Notes: a model not told the origin generated them from the letters alone. 64,000 nucleotides of DNA from Oligoflexus sp. (GCA_014377445.1 JACMPP010000018.1:1-64000), one strand, 5' to 3'. Counted from the first letter of the stretch, positions 9,106 through 18,698 are shown. Made by a program: numbers and translations.

Positions 9106-10066
9106 ATTTACCCAACTTGGCTAGTCAATCTCTATTAAATCCAGCAGCAAAATCAGAATGAAGTCAGTTGATTTCGATCCAAGTTGTCCTTGTTTTTATT
9201 TCAATTGCTTCGAGAGAATGTGGAATTCGAAAATACAGATTGCAGAGATAGCAAACGATCTGGCAGTGGAGATTCTTGGAACCGCGTTTGCCAATCGCGA
9301 AGAGGAAATTTTGCAGACCATAGTTCAGAAATATAAACTCCATTTTTTTCGGAAGACGAACCCCAAGAGATTCATTTTTCGAAAACAGCGCTTCAAGCTA
9401 ATGCTGGTTTCGTTCTTTTATTTCGTTCCCAAATGATCGTAACATCCGGGATCTATTCTGTAATTTACATATGTTAATTTTTCTTAGAGATATGAAAATA
9501 TTCCGTGACCTAGCCGACGGCCTTGTGATTTTAAGTCTCGAGTTCCGTTCAGTCTGAAGAAAGGACCTACGCTTATGGGGAGCGTTTGATGCAAAAGTGT
9601 GGTTAGCGGTGCCAAGTTCTGAATAAGACTTTTGGATAGTGGAAAAGTTTCAAGTCTCGTCTCATTCGAACGAACGCTTCATTTATTGCAACACGGGTAA
9701 GTGAGTCTAATGATGGTTGCTGGTTTTTCAGGCCCTGATTGAACAGGAGTCGTCAAAAATGCACGGTGTTTTCCCAATCACTACAATTGCTCTCACTATG
9801 CGCCTTTAACTTGAAGATGAATAGAGAATATATAATCAAGTTTAAGGAACAGAAATCGACTCCTCGGTTCGACTATTTCATTCGCAGAAATAGGTAACGC
9901 AAGGGCTCAGGTCAAAATGTGCCGAAAAATTAAGTTTAAGATTAATCCATATTCATAAAACTTATAAATATCAGTATTTTATAAATAAATTTTATGTGCA
10001 AAGTAATTACGACCATAAGATGTTTTTGGGTGGCATAGAGTGCCTACTCACAATCGAGGCACAGCG
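9106..10066. other. gene-free stretch, partly AT-rich
   Basis: I see no supported gene. A 92-codon frame at 9158-9436 has unusual composition and no ribosome site. A 21-codon frame (ATG near 9493) follows a weak GAG. The part 9935-10010 is very rich in A and T, with several TTATAAAT-like strings, and lies just before the small lipoprotein gene, so it may hold its promoter or a binding region for nucleoid proteins. No repeats or hairpins with T runs are evident. Confidence 0.4.
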
Positions 10067-10228
10067 ATGAAATACCTTTCGTTTGCATTGGCCTTCGCAC
10101 ATTTAACCTTAACCGCTTGCGGCAAGTTCGGAAAGTCATGGGGGGTTGGGAGACGACACAGGTCTCAAACTGCTCGCAACTCGAAGTTGCAGTCTCGTAA
10201 TTCATCGACTGCCAGATCTGGTGAATGA
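10067..10228 (+). CDS. small putative lipoprotein, possibly truncated
   Basis: The 53-aa product starts with a clean lipoprotein signal (MKYLSFALAF core, lipobox LTAC) and CGAGG lies 7-10 bases before the ATG. After the cysteine the sequence becomes basic and low in hydrophobic residues. A second frame over the same DNA reads GWETTQVSNCSQLEVAVS, which looks more like normal protein. A frameshift soon after the lipobox is therefore possible, making this a broken remnant of a longer lipoprotein gene. The signal peptide is well supported; the integrity of the rest is not. Confidence 0.45.
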   Translation: MKYLSFALAFAHLTLTACGKFGKSWGVGRRHRSQTARNSKLQSRNSSTARSGE

Positions 10229-10373
10229 AGGCATAACTTAGAGTCAATCAATCTTCACCCTGAAATGTTAGCAGTCCCCGAAGGGCAATTCAAATTCAAT
10301 CCGCAATCGGAAAACAGGCGAAAAAAAGACATCTGAATAGTCAGATGCCATTCATAGTGACAAGAACTTCGGT

Positions 10374-10847
10374 TTAGTTTTGACGACTCATGCCGTAGGC
10401 AACTTCAGTTGTTTCGTCGAGTTCGGGAGCTTGAAGGGTTGAGTAAGCTGCTCTGTGAATTTTCGCATCATAAGTTTTCTCTTCGTTACGAATGACGAAC
10501 AGTTCGATCAGGAGACCATCGGCAGGACGATTGTCGCGCGAACAACTTAGGCTCAGCAGCTTTTTATGCTTCTTAACTACCGTGCACTCGAGACCCATTC
10601 CCAATTCTTCGGTCGTGTCCTGGACTGGAAAGCCGTCGCCAGCCGTGATGGTATGAATTGTGGCGTCGTAGGTGCCTTCTTCGTTGAGAGTGATGTCGAG
10701 CTTTTGAAAGTTGCCGTCGACCGGACGAGCATCAACTGCGAAGGAATAGAAAGAGTGCGCACTCTCTGCCGTTCCGCTCATCGCGGATGTTCCAAAGGAC
10801 AGGACGCTGAATAAAAACAGGAGAAGATTGAGATAGAGATTTTTCAT
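10374..10847 (-). CDS. small secreted protein of unknown function
   Basis: The 157-aa product has a signal peptide (MKNLYLNLLLFLFSVLSFG, cleavage near AMSG). The mature part is rich in short beta-type segments and carries one Cys pair (about residues 100-120). Start 10847 has AGGA 9 bases upstream; the frame extends 32 codons beyond without a site. Two similar stretches, EGTYDATIH and EKTYDAKIH, suggest an internal repeat of about 75 residues with a shared beta motif. I do not recognise the family. It lies next to a DUF2288 gene on the same strand, 130 bases downstream of it, which may be chance. Confidence 0.65.
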   Translation of the reverse strand: MKNLYLNLLLFLFSVLSFGTSAMSGTAESAHSFYSFAVDARPVDGNFQKLDITLNEEGTYDATIHTITAGDGFPVQDTTEELGMGLECTVVKKHKKLLSLSCSRDNRPADGLLIELFVIRNEEKTYDAKIHRAAYSTLQAPELDETTEVAYGMSRQN

Positions 10848-10981
10848 AGAGTTTCCTAAGGGCGAAGTGAGTCGGACGACGTATGTTTCGTCTCGCCTTT
10901 TCATAACGCTCCGGGGATCTCGGGTCAATTGTTCATCGTTCATTTAATTGAAATAATATATCAGCGTGAACAATTTTTCGA

Positions 10982-11293
10982 TCATGAGTTGATTGGCGTT
11001 GCTAACTCTTCGATCAAAACAAAGGGACTGATGACGAGGACATGAAATTGTTGTTTGGCTTCGTGCCAGGTCTTTATTTCGTCATCGGTTGGAATTCCAA
11101 ATTGTGCGGCCGACATCGCTGACTTCAGTTCTTCGGCGTTATCGCGATTGAGAACCATGGCGGGATCGATAACGGTCCAAGGGGCTCTAACGCGGTACAC
11201 GCGCCCGAAAGCAAAATGACGAACAAGTGCTGACCAAGGAAGCTGGTCCACTTCCGCCTTGAGTTTGTCCTCGAGAGTCAATTCTTCAGTCAT
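10982..11293 (-). CDS. DUF2288 family protein
   Basis: The 103-aa protein follows the DUF2288 pattern: an N-terminal helix, then W-x-x-L-x-x-HFAFGRVY, an LD-like central helix pair (AMVLNRDNAEELKSAM) and a C-terminal VISPFVLIEE. The family is small, cytosolic and of unknown function. Full length is present. It has its own ribosome site (GGGAGACGCCG ATG). The divergent porin gene starts 180 bases away, so the two share an intergenic promoter region. Confidence in family is good; no function is proposed. Confidence 0.75.
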   Translation of the reverse strand: MTEELTLEDKLKAEVDQLPWSALVRHFAFGRVYRVRAPWTVIDPAMVLNRDNAEELKSAMSAAQFGIPTDDEIKTWHEAKQQFHVLVISPFVLIEELATPINS

Positions 11294-11474
11294 CGGCGTC
11301 TCCCTCTTGCAAAGAAAACTCTGTTTAGATCTCTCCGAGCCAGAAATCCCCGGGGATCCCGGCTAATTCCTCTTCATATTTGGCTTATGCAGTCCATTTT
11401 CTGTTTCAGTAAAGTGTAGTCCCTCGCCTCCGAGTTCTGGTATTCTACCCTCATTATTGTGCGGTGGAGGGATC

Positions 11475-12647
11475 ATGCTGGGTTGCAAATCGGGCTGGAA
11501 AGTACCTATATTCGCCTTGCTGCTGGGCTTCGTATCGACGAAGAGCAGTTCGGCAGAATTAGAGTGGAGAGGGTTTCTGACCACAGGGGCCTCGTTCACC
11601 GATTCGGCTGTGCCCTATCAGCAAGGCATCAATCGGAAGGCCCGCGCCACTGAGGAGACTTTCCTCGGTCTTAATTTAAGCAAAGACCTGGGTGCTGACT
11701 GGCGGGTAGCTGCTCAAATTCTGGCCCGGGCTTCTCAGGCTGACAGTACTGCAAAGGTGGATTGGGCCTTTGTCACCTACGAACCCAATTCGAACTGGAA
11801 CATCAGTTTAGGTCGTCAGAAAATCCCAATGTGGATGGTCTCGGCCTATCTCGATGTTGGACGAGCCTATCCCTGGGTTGTCCCGCCCGAAGAAGTCTAT
11901 ACGCTCTTCAATCTCAAATCCTTCACAGGTGCGGCTGCCGCCTTTGCCTTGCCGATCGGATCCTCGACTCTGACCTTTCGTCCCTATGGTGGCGATGTGC
12001 TGATCGAGTCAGTCCCCAACGCTCCGACTCGCGAATCAAAAATTCGTGGTTCCAACATGTTTGGTTCCAGTTTGGAATGGGTACAGGGCAAAAGCTCTTT
12101 GCGACTCGCCTATAACCGGGCCCTATGGAATCTCAATATCGGCCCTGCTCTCCAGTTCAGCGAACGTCGTTACGAAATCCTGACTTTCGGAGTCAAAACA
12201 GATTGGGAAGGCTTCTGGATGTCTGCGGAGTATGCGGCGACCCGTGATAATGATGAAGATCGTTATTTTAAGGAAGCGGACAAGCTTGATGCTGAGATTG
12301 CGACGACAACGGACGGGACACTTATACCAGCCCTCGCCGCACGTTCGGCTCTTCTTCACCGCCGCATCGGGGGATCGCAAGGTTACTATGCAACTGTTGG
12401 AAAGCAAATCGATGCTTACCTTCTGCATCTGACTTACGCGGCCGTTAAAAGGCCCACGACCCCGACACTTTCCCGTGATCAGAAGTCACTGGCTCTCGGT
12501 CTCAATTACGATCTTAACGTTGATTCGGTTATTAAACTCGAAGCGAAAAGGGTCTACGTACCCCTGAACAGTCAGGGCCTCTTCGATGCGAAGCCCACTG
12601 TTGATGAAGCGATGGTTTATCGAATTGGCTACAGCATGATCTTCTGA
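11475..12647 (+). CDS. outer-membrane porin
   Basis: A 390-aa protein with a signal peptide (basic start, GWKVPIFALLLGF, cleavage near SSSAE) followed by alternating polar and hydrophobic strands typical of a beta-barrel. It ends in aromatic Phe (YSMIF), the usual outer-membrane assembly signal. It resembles general or anion-type porins that sit beside small PstS-like proteins. The ATG at 11475 has GGAGGG 5 bases upstream and is better than the TTG at 11457. It begins a same-strand run through the binding protein, hybrid kinase and receivers up to 18671 with very short gaps. Its substrate cannot be read from sequence. Confidence 0.75.
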   Translation: MLGCKSGWKVPIFALLLGFVSTKSSSAELEWRGFLTTGASFTDSAVPYQQGINRKARATEETFLGLNLSKDLGADWRVAAQILARASQADSTAKVDWAFVTYEPNSNWNISLGRQKIPMWMVSAYLDVGRAYPWVVPPEEVYTLFNLKSFTGAAAAFALPIGSSTLTFRPYGGDVLIESVPNAPTRESKIRGSNMFGSSLEWVQGKSSLRLAYNRALWNLNIGPALQFSERRYEILTFGVKTDWEGFWMSAEYAATRDNDEDRYFKEADKLDAEIATTTDGTLIPALAARSALLHRRIGGSQGYYATVGKQIDAYLLHLTYAAVKRPTTPTLSRDQKSLALGLNYDLNVDSVIKLEAKRVYVPLNSQGLFDAKPTVDEAMVYRIGYSMIF

Positions 12648-12654
12648 GGCAAAT

Positions 12655-13095
12655 ATGAAATATAAATATATTTTTGCATTGATGAGTTCGTTGTTCCTCT
12701 CTTCCCAGGTGCTCATGGCGGCCGATAATATCGTGGTAGTCGTGAATAAGAAGTCGACTCTGCAAAAGTTGACTCTCAATCAGATCAAGGCAGTCTTTCT
12801 CGGAGAAACGCGTTATGCGGCGCCGGGCATTTTGGTCGAAGTCACGGATCGGGATCGCGCCTCGGACATATATAGACAGTTCTATGACGGCATTGCATCG
12901 ATGAAGCCGAAAGAAGTATCGGTGCACTGGGCGCGTAAGGTCTTTACGGGGGAGGCGCCGCCTCCCGCCCGAGTTTCAGGTGATGATGCCCAAGCTATAA
13001 GCCTGGTTAAGGCCAAGCCGGATGCCATCACTTACATATTCGAGAAGAACGCCAATGCCAGCGTTCGTATCGTGTTTTCTGTTCAGGCGAAATAG
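12655..13095 (+). CDS. PstS-like phosphate-type substrate-binding protein (short form)
   Basis: This 146-aa protein has a signal peptide (cleavage after LMAA). The mature part matches the short single-lobe PstS-like family: VNKKS..L.KLTLNQIKAVFLGE near residues 30-55, then a substrate-loop region and a C-terminal strand ending IVFSVQAK. Full PstS proteins are about twice as long, so this is not the classical phosphate-transport subunit. Such short forms are often found beside porins and sensor proteins and are thought to act in sensing. It lies 7 bases after the porin stop and 19 bases before the hybrid kinase, so a role as periplasmic ligand receptor for that kinase is a fair inference. Confidence 0.8.
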   Translation: MKYKYIFALMSSLFLSSQVLMAADNIVVVVNKKSTLQKLTLNQIKAVFLGETRYAAPGILVEVTDRDRASDIYRQFYDGIASMKPKEVSVHWARKVFTGEAPPPARVSGDDAQAISLVKAKPDAITYIFEKNANASVRIVFSVQAK

Positions 13096-13114
13096 TTAGT
13101 CTTGGGGTGCGTCT

Positions 13115-16100
13115 ATGATCGCAAGGTTAAAATTGTGGCAGAAAATTGTTATCATCACAGCGATTTTAGGGCTGCCTTTGCTTTTTGTAACTCGTGAATA
13201 CGTTCGACTGGTCAAAGAGTTGAGCCTCAATAATCTTCGCGATCAGCTCGCTGCTACCCCTGCCATAGAACATATTGGCGAACTTACCCGCCTGGTGCAG
13301 GACTATGGGGCGAACCTCCCACTCTGGGTCATCGGCTCCGATATATCCCCCGATAAGACGCGCGAGACGGCCGATCGCATCTCCTCGAAGGTCGATAGGG
13401 TGACCTCGGATTTGAAGGCACTGAAAGGCTTTGACAGCGCCCAATGGAATACTCTCGCTGCCAAAGTTATAGAGTCGATTTCGGATTCCGAATCGCGGCC
13501 CCGCGGATTCAGTGCCTATGCGGAACTGAGCGGCTCTTTAACCAATTTTGCCGAGATCCTGAGCTACAGCTATAAGTTCTACTCAGGCGCGGGCAACCTC
13601 ATCGTTCCGAGCCGGCTGGCAGTCGATCTCACGCCATCACTCGCCGAAAACGTCAATCTCCTGCGGGGCTACATCACCTTTAAAGTCTTTATCAATGAAA
13701 AGACCCTTTCCGATTTGAGTACGACCAGCAGCTATTTGAGCCTGGCCGAGAACCGTTATCGGGAAATCGTGCAGAGTCTTGGGGATCTGAAGACGCACAA
13801 CCCTGAGCTCTTTGTTCAAATTCAGCCGTCCGTGCTGAAGGTGGACAAAGAGCTCAGGGTTGTGCGTGGGATGGTTCAGCAATATCTTTCGGATTCCACC
13901 ACGAATGGCAAACTTCAGCCGGGGGAATTTTTCAAGCAAAGCAGCGAGCTCATTGAAGCGATCTACGAACTGCATAATCTTTCGATCCGAGTGATCGATG
14001 AACGACTGAGGGCCGAGATTGAGTTGGCGGACTCAAGGCTCAATTCGATCATCGGCATAGCCTCGCTGGCCGGAGGAGTCGTTCTCCTACTGATCTTTCT
14101 TATCTCGCGCGGTTTCGTTCGCGGTGTCCGGCATATCGCGATTGTGTCGGAGCAGGTCGCGGCGGGGAATCGGTCGATCCGCTTTCCCACTCTCAAGGGC
14201 AATGACGAAATTCAGTTTATCATGAGCGAAATTGGCCGTATTTATGTGGCGATTTGTGCGAGTGAGGAACAGGCCAAGACCGATAATTGGCTGCTCGAGA
14301 AGCAAAAGCTGCTGAACGAATCCATACGTGGGGAAATCGATCTCAAACGATTTGCAGAGAATTGTTTGCAGAGTCTGAGCGAGGCTATTGGAGCGGAATA
14401 CAGCAGCTTTCTCAGGGTCGACGAAGGCGCGCTTGATCTCATCTTTAGCTGCGGTCTGGTGAATTCAAGTCGAGACAGCGAAAGAACGGGGTTAATTGCG
14501 GAAGTGGTCGGGGCAGGCAAGCTCGTGCATTTTTTAGGGGAGGCCGTGCCTATGAGTTATCGGGAGCTTATTGGAGCCGCTTCGACGAAGATTCCCGAAG
14601 CCCTTGTGCTTTTCCCGGTGCGTTTTCAAGGCGAAGTCGTTGCCGTTATGGAGTTTTTATCCTTTCAGGAAATCGATAAGGTTTCCGTCCGCTTCTTAGA
14701 GGCCGTGGAAGAAAATATCGCCGTACTCCTGAAGGCCCTCTTTGCCAATGCAATGGTGGTTGAACTCCTGTCAACGACTCAATTGCAGAGCGAGGAATTG
14801 CGAAGTGCCAATATCGATCTGGAAGGGAAGACGCGGCTCTTGAACGAACAGCAGTTGACCCTGCAAAACGTGAATCAGGAGCTTGAAGAGCAGAGGAGCG
14901 AGCTCGAAGCCCAAAATGAAAAGCTGGAAGTCGTCATCGACAATCTGGCTCTCGCTAAAAAAGATGCGGAGGAAAAAGGTCAGGAAGCGGACATTGCCAA
15001 CCGCTATAAATCCATTTTTCTTGCCAACATGTCTCACGAGCTTCGAACGCCGCTCAATAGCATCATGATCCTGGCACAGGTTTTAAGCGAGAACCGTGAA
15101 AAAACAATGTCGGACAATCAGATTAGGAATGCGAAGATTATCCATACGTCAGGCAAAGATCTGCTCAAGCTCATCAATGAGATTCTCGATCTTTCGCGCA
15201 TTGAAGCCGGCAAGATTGAGATCAATGCGGTCACGATTGAAATACTCAAGCTGGCGGATGAAACGCGAGAGATGTATGAAGCCCTCGCCCAGAACAAAAA
15301 TCTGGAGTACAGGGTGGAAATTGCTGAGGACATCCCGCAGTCGCTTGAAACGGATCCTATTCGCCTGGCCCAGATCGTCCGAAACTTCGTGGCAAACGCG
15401 ATCAAATTTACAGAGGCCGGGTCGGTCACTGTCAGTTTCCGAAAATCCAGTGATCCAGAGTACGGGCTTCAGATTGATGTAAAAGATACCGGAGTTGGTA
15501 TCAGTGAAGAGTCGCATGCGGTCATATTTGAACCTTTCCGTCAGCTCAACAATGCCCTTTCCCGCAAACAGGAAGGCACCGGCTTGGGATTGGCGATTTC
15601 AAAAAATATGGCAGTGAAACTCGGCGGTGATATCACCTTGAAAAGTATGTCTGGCGAGGGGAGTACCTTTTCCCTCTTCCTTCCCCTCAGGTTGCCTGAA
15701 AGTAATGAGAGTAAAATTGAAAAACTGCTAAGTAGTGACAGCTTTGTCGAAGACGATAGGGATACGGTGAAGCTCGGTGAACCCATGTTGGTCATCATCG
15801 AGGACGATCAAACTTTCGCGCAGCTTCTCATTAATAAATGCCGGGCCGAAGGTTTTAAATGTGTTGTGTCGCCCCAGGGGCGCGATTGTGTGCCCTTTGC
15901 CGAGCGCTTCCGCCCGCATGGGATCATTCTCGATATCAAGCTGCCCGATGCTGACGGACTCGATATCTTGAGTGACCTCAAATCCAATGGCAAGACGCGC
16001 AACATAGCCGTTCATGTCTTCAGTGGAGCCGGTCTGGGACGCGAAGAGGAGGCGATGCGTCGCGGAGCTGCGGAATTCATAGCGAAACCGATCTCGATCG

Positions 16101-16612
16101 AACGTCTGGATCAGGTTCTGAAGGCCTTGCCCCATGATGAAATTCTCGAGGATATTTCCCTCTTCCTGCACAGCGTCGACAGTCGGATGGCCAAAACCAA
16201 ATCCCCGAATGCATCCATGATGCTGTCAGAGAATATATTTGACGGTAAAAACGTTTTAATAGTTGACGATGACATTAGAAACGTCTACTCGCTTCGACAA
16301 ATTTTGCACGGTCGTGGCTGTCATATCCTCGTTGCCGAGAACGGTCGTGAGGCTCTTGAAGTACTCGATAGTCATCCTGAGACAGATCTGGTTCTCATGG
16401 ACATCATGATGCCGGAGATGGATGGATACGAAGCCATGCGTCGCATCCGCCTTAACAAACATTTCAAAAATCTTGCAGTTATCGCCTTAACCGCCAAAGC
16501 CATGAAGGATGATAGAGACCTCTGTCTGGCCGCTGGAGCGAGTGATTATCTTCTCAAGCCGATCGATACGGACAAGCTGCTCATGCTCATGAGAGTTTGG
16601 CTGAGCAAATGA
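13115..16612 (+). CDS. membrane hybrid sensor histidine kinase with two receiver domains
   Basis: This 1165-aa protein has a transmembrane helix at about 10-25, an all-helical periplasmic sensor of nearly 280 residues and a second helix at 310-332. A HAMP-like linker, a GAF-like domain (about 405-545) and a coiled coil (to about 625) follow. The kinase core has HisKA with His641 in SHELRTP and an HATPase with DTGVGIS and GTGLGLAIS. The first receiver (about 890-1005) carries Asp940 and the second (about 1045-1163) Asp1096 in MDIMMPEMDG. All phosphotransfer residues are present. The helical sensor resembles the DAHL type. It lies downstream of a small binding protein and overlaps the cheR relic by ATGA. 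It probably phosphorylates its own receivers and the lone receivers downstream. Confidence 0.9.
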   Translation: MIARLKLWQKIVIITAILGLPLLFVTREYVRLVKELSLNNLRDQLAATPAIEHIGELTRLVQDYGANLPLWVIGSDISPDKTRETADRISSKVDRVTSDLKALKGFDSAQWNTLAAKVIESISDSESRPRGFSAYAELSGSLTNFAEILSYSYKFYSGAGNLIVPSRLAVDLTPSLAENVNLLRGYITFKVFINEKTLSDLSTTSSYLSLAENRYREIVQSLGDLKTHNPELFVQIQPSVLKVDKELRVVRGMVQQYLSDSTTNGKLQPGEFFKQSSELIEAIYELHNLSIRVIDERLRAEIELADSRLNSIIGIASLAGGVVLLLIFLISRGFVRGVRHIAIVSEQVAAGNRSIRFPTLKGNDEIQFIMSEIGRIYVAICASEEQAKTDNWLLEKQKLLNESIRGEIDLKRFAENCLQSLSEAIGAEYSSFLRVDEGALDLIFSCGLVNSSRDSERTGLIAEVVGAGKLVHFLGEAVPMSYRELIGAASTKIPEALVLFPVRFQGEVVAVMEFLSFQEIDKVSVRFLEAVEENIAVLLKALFANAMVVELLSTTQLQSEELRSANIDLEGKTRLLNEQQLTLQNVNQELEEQRSELEAQNEKLEVVIDNLALAKKDAEEKGQEADIANRYKSIFLANMSHELRTPLNSIMILAQVLSENREKTMSDNQIRNAKIIHTSGKDLLKLINEILDLSRIEAGKIEINAVTIEILKLADETREMYEALAQNKNLEYRVEIAEDIPQSLETDPIRLAQIVRNFVANAIKFTEAGSVTVSFRKSSDPEYGLQIDVKDTGVGISEESHAVIFEPFRQLNNALSRKQEGTGLGLAISKNMAVKLGGDITLKSMSGEGSTFSLFLPLRLPESNESKIEKLLSSDSFVEDDRDTVKLGEPMLVIIEDDQTFAQLLINKCRAEGFKCVVSPQGRDCVPFAERFRPHGIILDIKLPDADGLDILSDLKSNGKTRNIAVHVFSGAGLGREEEAMRRGAAEFIAKPISIERLDQVLKALPHDEILEDISLFLHSVDSRMAKTKSPNASMMLSENIFDGKNVLIVDDDIRNVYSLRQILHGRGCHILVAENGREALEVLDSHPETDLVLMDIMMPEMDGYEAMRRIRLNKHFKNLAVIALTAKAMKDDRDLCLAAGASDYLLKPIDTDKLLMLMRVWLSK

Positions 16613-17071
16613 AGAGCTCGCACGCCTCCATAGATACGGCCGAGATCGATCTGTTTCTGACGGCTTTATTTAAACGCTATGGTTACGATTTCCGAAATTA
16701 TTCCGCGAATACCAAAAAAACTCGAATCGAACTCTGCTTGAGGGATACAGGTCAATTGAGCCTTGCTCAACTCAGCGAAAGAGCCTGTCAGGATAAGGGC
16801 TTCTTTTATGAGATCCTGAGCAAACTCACTCTTGTCCGTTCACAATCTGGCCACCGATACGAGTTTCGGAGAAATGCAGCTCATTCTCTGTCGAAACCTA
16901 TTGATTTATTTTAACGAAATTTTACAAAATCGTGCCTTGAAACTCATGATAGAAAACCTGGTGAGCGGCGGTTATCTGGGTCTTGGAGTTCAGGAAACGT
17001 TGATGTTTTCATGCGTCGGCCGCTATTATGATACGATCGACAGGCAGAACGAGATCTATCGAAAGAAATGA
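16609..17071 (+). pseudogene. cheR relic with internal deletion
   Basis: The first part (ATG at 16609, overlapping the kinase stop as ATGA) encodes a CheR N-terminal domain: YGYDFRNYSANTKKTRIE and a helix ending in FFYEILSKLTL. CheR proteins then continue with the methyltransferase core. Here the sequence jumps directly to SVHNLATD and FGEMQLILCRNLLIYFNE, the late core motif, in another frame, and continues to TGA at 17071. Roughly 140 residues, including the AdoMet-binding part, are missing. The join is near 16830-16835. The N-terminal frame runs out at 16914. It cannot be an active methyltransferase. The spared ends and tight operon spacing suggest a fairly recent deletion. Confidence 0.8.
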
Positions 17072-17086
17072 CGAGGACAATGCTTC

Positions 17087-18253
17087 ATGGAATTCGACTC
17101 AATTCCTTCGATCGGGCAGGAACTTAAATCCAAGGTTTATGTACTGGCCGTTGACGATCTTTTACCCAACCTGATTTCGCTCGAGGAAGTACTCAATTCC
17201 GATGAGTTGGAAGTCGTTTGCGCAAATTCAGGCCCAGAGGCTTTGCGAAAGATTCTCAAGACCGAATTCTGCTGCATCCTTCTCGACATCAGAATGCCGG
17301 GAATGGATGGCTTTGAAGTGGCACAGATCATCCGTGCTGATCCCGTATTTGCCCAGACGCCCATCATCTTCGTTACGGCGGAGGCTAAGGATCAGGAGGA
17401 GCTCTTCCAGGGCTACGAGAGCGGTGCTGTCGATTTCATCATAAAACCTTTGTCCCCGCAGGTCCTTCGGGCAAAAGTCAGAGTTTTCGCTGACCTTTAT
17501 CGTCAGAAAAAGGCGCTGGACAAGTCTCAGCTCATCGAAAACCTTTATAAACAGTTGAAAGATTCGAACGATCAGCTAAAACAATATACAACGATAGCTT
17601 CGCACGACATGCGTGAGCCGCTCCGCCGGATTCATTGCCTGGTCGATTTGCTGAGGCTTGAGGCAGATGGTCTGGCGAATGCTGAGATTGACGACATCTG
17701 TGAGGATCTCATGCGCTGTACCACCGAGGGCCTGGCGCTGGTCGATGATTTCCGCGAACTAACCCGTATCGTCAATGCTAACTGTGAACTGGCAAAAGTC
17801 GATTTGCGGGGGATCGTTCTAAAACTTCTTGCTGATCGGCAGGAAGAGATTGAAAAGCGAGGGATTCAGGTTAAGATAGAGACGTACCCTCAACTTCTTT
17901 GTAACGCTGAGCTTTGTGAAGAGTTGTTAAAAGCGCTCATCGACAATGCTTTGGTCCACACAGGCTCGAAGGCTATCGACATCACATTCTCAGCGGAAAA
18001 CGCTTCCGGGGAATGGGTCATGTCGGTTCTCAACAGTGGGTCGACGATCGACAGTGCGAAGACGGAGGCTATCTTTCAACCTTTTACGCGGCTGGCCACT
18101 TATCAGAAATGGCAGCATTTGGGCCTTGGTTTAACGAAGGCCAGGAAGATCGTGGAAAGGCACCATGGACGGATTTGGGTCGAAACCTTCCCAAGCGGGG
18201 TTAGTTTTAGATTCACATTGACGGGGAAGAAAGATGATAAAGTTACAAAATGA
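17087..18253 (+). CDS. receiver domain-histidine kinase protein
   Basis: A 388-aa soluble protein with a receiver domain at about 15-135 (acid pair VDD, phosphoacceptor Asp67 in LLDIRMPGMDG, Lys in IIKPLSP) and a linking coiled coil. A kinase core follows: His173 in ASHDMREPLRR, an N-box DNALVH and a G2-type box LGLGLTKARKIVE. There is no membrane segment. This order, receiver then kinase, allows phosphorelay from the upstream hybrid kinase. It starts 15 bases after the cheR relic and overlaps the next receiver gene by 20 bases. The DMREPLRR H-box is of the phytochrome-like kinase kind, which often pairs with small Rcp-type receivers, as found directly downstream. Confidence 0.9.
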   Translation: MEFDSIPSIGQELKSKVYVLAVDDLLPNLISLEEVLNSDELEVVCANSGPEALRKILKTEFCCILLDIRMPGMDGFEVAQIIRADPVFAQTPIIFVTAEAKDQEELFQGYESGAVDFIIKPLSPQVLRAKVRVFADLYRQKKALDKSQLIENLYKQLKDSNDQLKQYTTIASHDMREPLRRIHCLVDLLRLEADGLANAEIDDICEDLMRCTTEGLALVDDFRELTRIVNANCELAKVDLRGIVLKLLADRQEEIEKRGIQVKIETYPQLLCNAELCEELLKALIDNALVHTGSKAIDITFSAENASGEWVMSVLNSGSTIDSAKTEAIFQPFTRLATYQKWQHLGLGLTKARKIVERHHGRIWVETFPSGVSFRFTLTGKKDDKVTK

Positions 18254-18671
18254 AAATGAAGTGATCATGGTCGATGATTCTGATCTCGATCTTAAAATAG
18301 CTCAGCGCTGTTTCGCCAAATCCAAAGTAAAAAATAAATTTGTGCCGCTGATGTCCGCCGGCTTACTCTTCGCTTATCTGGAAGACGTGAAGACTAAGAA
18401 AGCCGGCGTTCCCGCTCTTATACTTCTCGATATCAATATGCCTGGTATCGACGGGCATGAAGCCTTGTTCAGGGTTCGGAGCGATGCATCCTTCAAAGAA
18501 TTGCCTTTTATCGCTATGTTTTCTCACTCCTCCCTCGAATCCGATCGCGAGAGGGCTATGGCGATCGGAGCCAATGGCTACCAGGTCAAGCCTATTTCGA
18601 GTCTTGAGTACATTGATTTTTTTAACTCGTTGATCAATGACTCAATCCTTTCAGATTCATCCCAAACCTAA
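18234..18671 (+). CDS. single-domain response regulator (Rcp1-like)
   Basis: The 145-aa product is one receiver domain: VDDSD near residues 13-17, a phosphoacceptor Asp in LLDINMPGIDG (about residue 65), Ser/Thr in MFSHS and Lys in QVKPIS. No output domain follows. The extended loop after helix 2 (EDVKTKKAG) and sequence style match the Rcp1 group served by phytochrome-like kinases. It overlaps the upstream kinase gene by 20 bases, so the two are translationally coupled, and a terminator follows at once. It probably works by protein contact rather than DNA binding. Confidence 0.9.
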   Translation: MIKLQNENEVIMVDDSDLDLKIAQRCFAKSKVKNKFVPLMSAGLLFAYLEDVKTKKAGVPALILLDINMPGIDGHEALFRVRSDASFKELPFIAMFSHSSLESDRERAMAIGANGYQVKPISSLEYIDFFNSLINDSILSDSSQT

Positions 18672-18672
18672 A

Positions 18673-18698
18673 CTTGCTCGATTCGAGCGAGTTTTTTT
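18673..18698 (+). terminator. intrinsic terminator of the signalling operon
   Basis: Stem CTTGCTCG/CGAGCGAG with loop ATT is followed by seven T, starting 2 bases after the receiver stop codon. It marks the end of the run that begins with the porin at 11475. Confidence 0.85.

Noticed and set aside
9158..9436. 92-codon plus-strand frame upstream of the Crp/Fnr gene
   Set aside because: No ribosome site, odd composition with runs of Phe and Lys, and no recognisable motif; probably chance.
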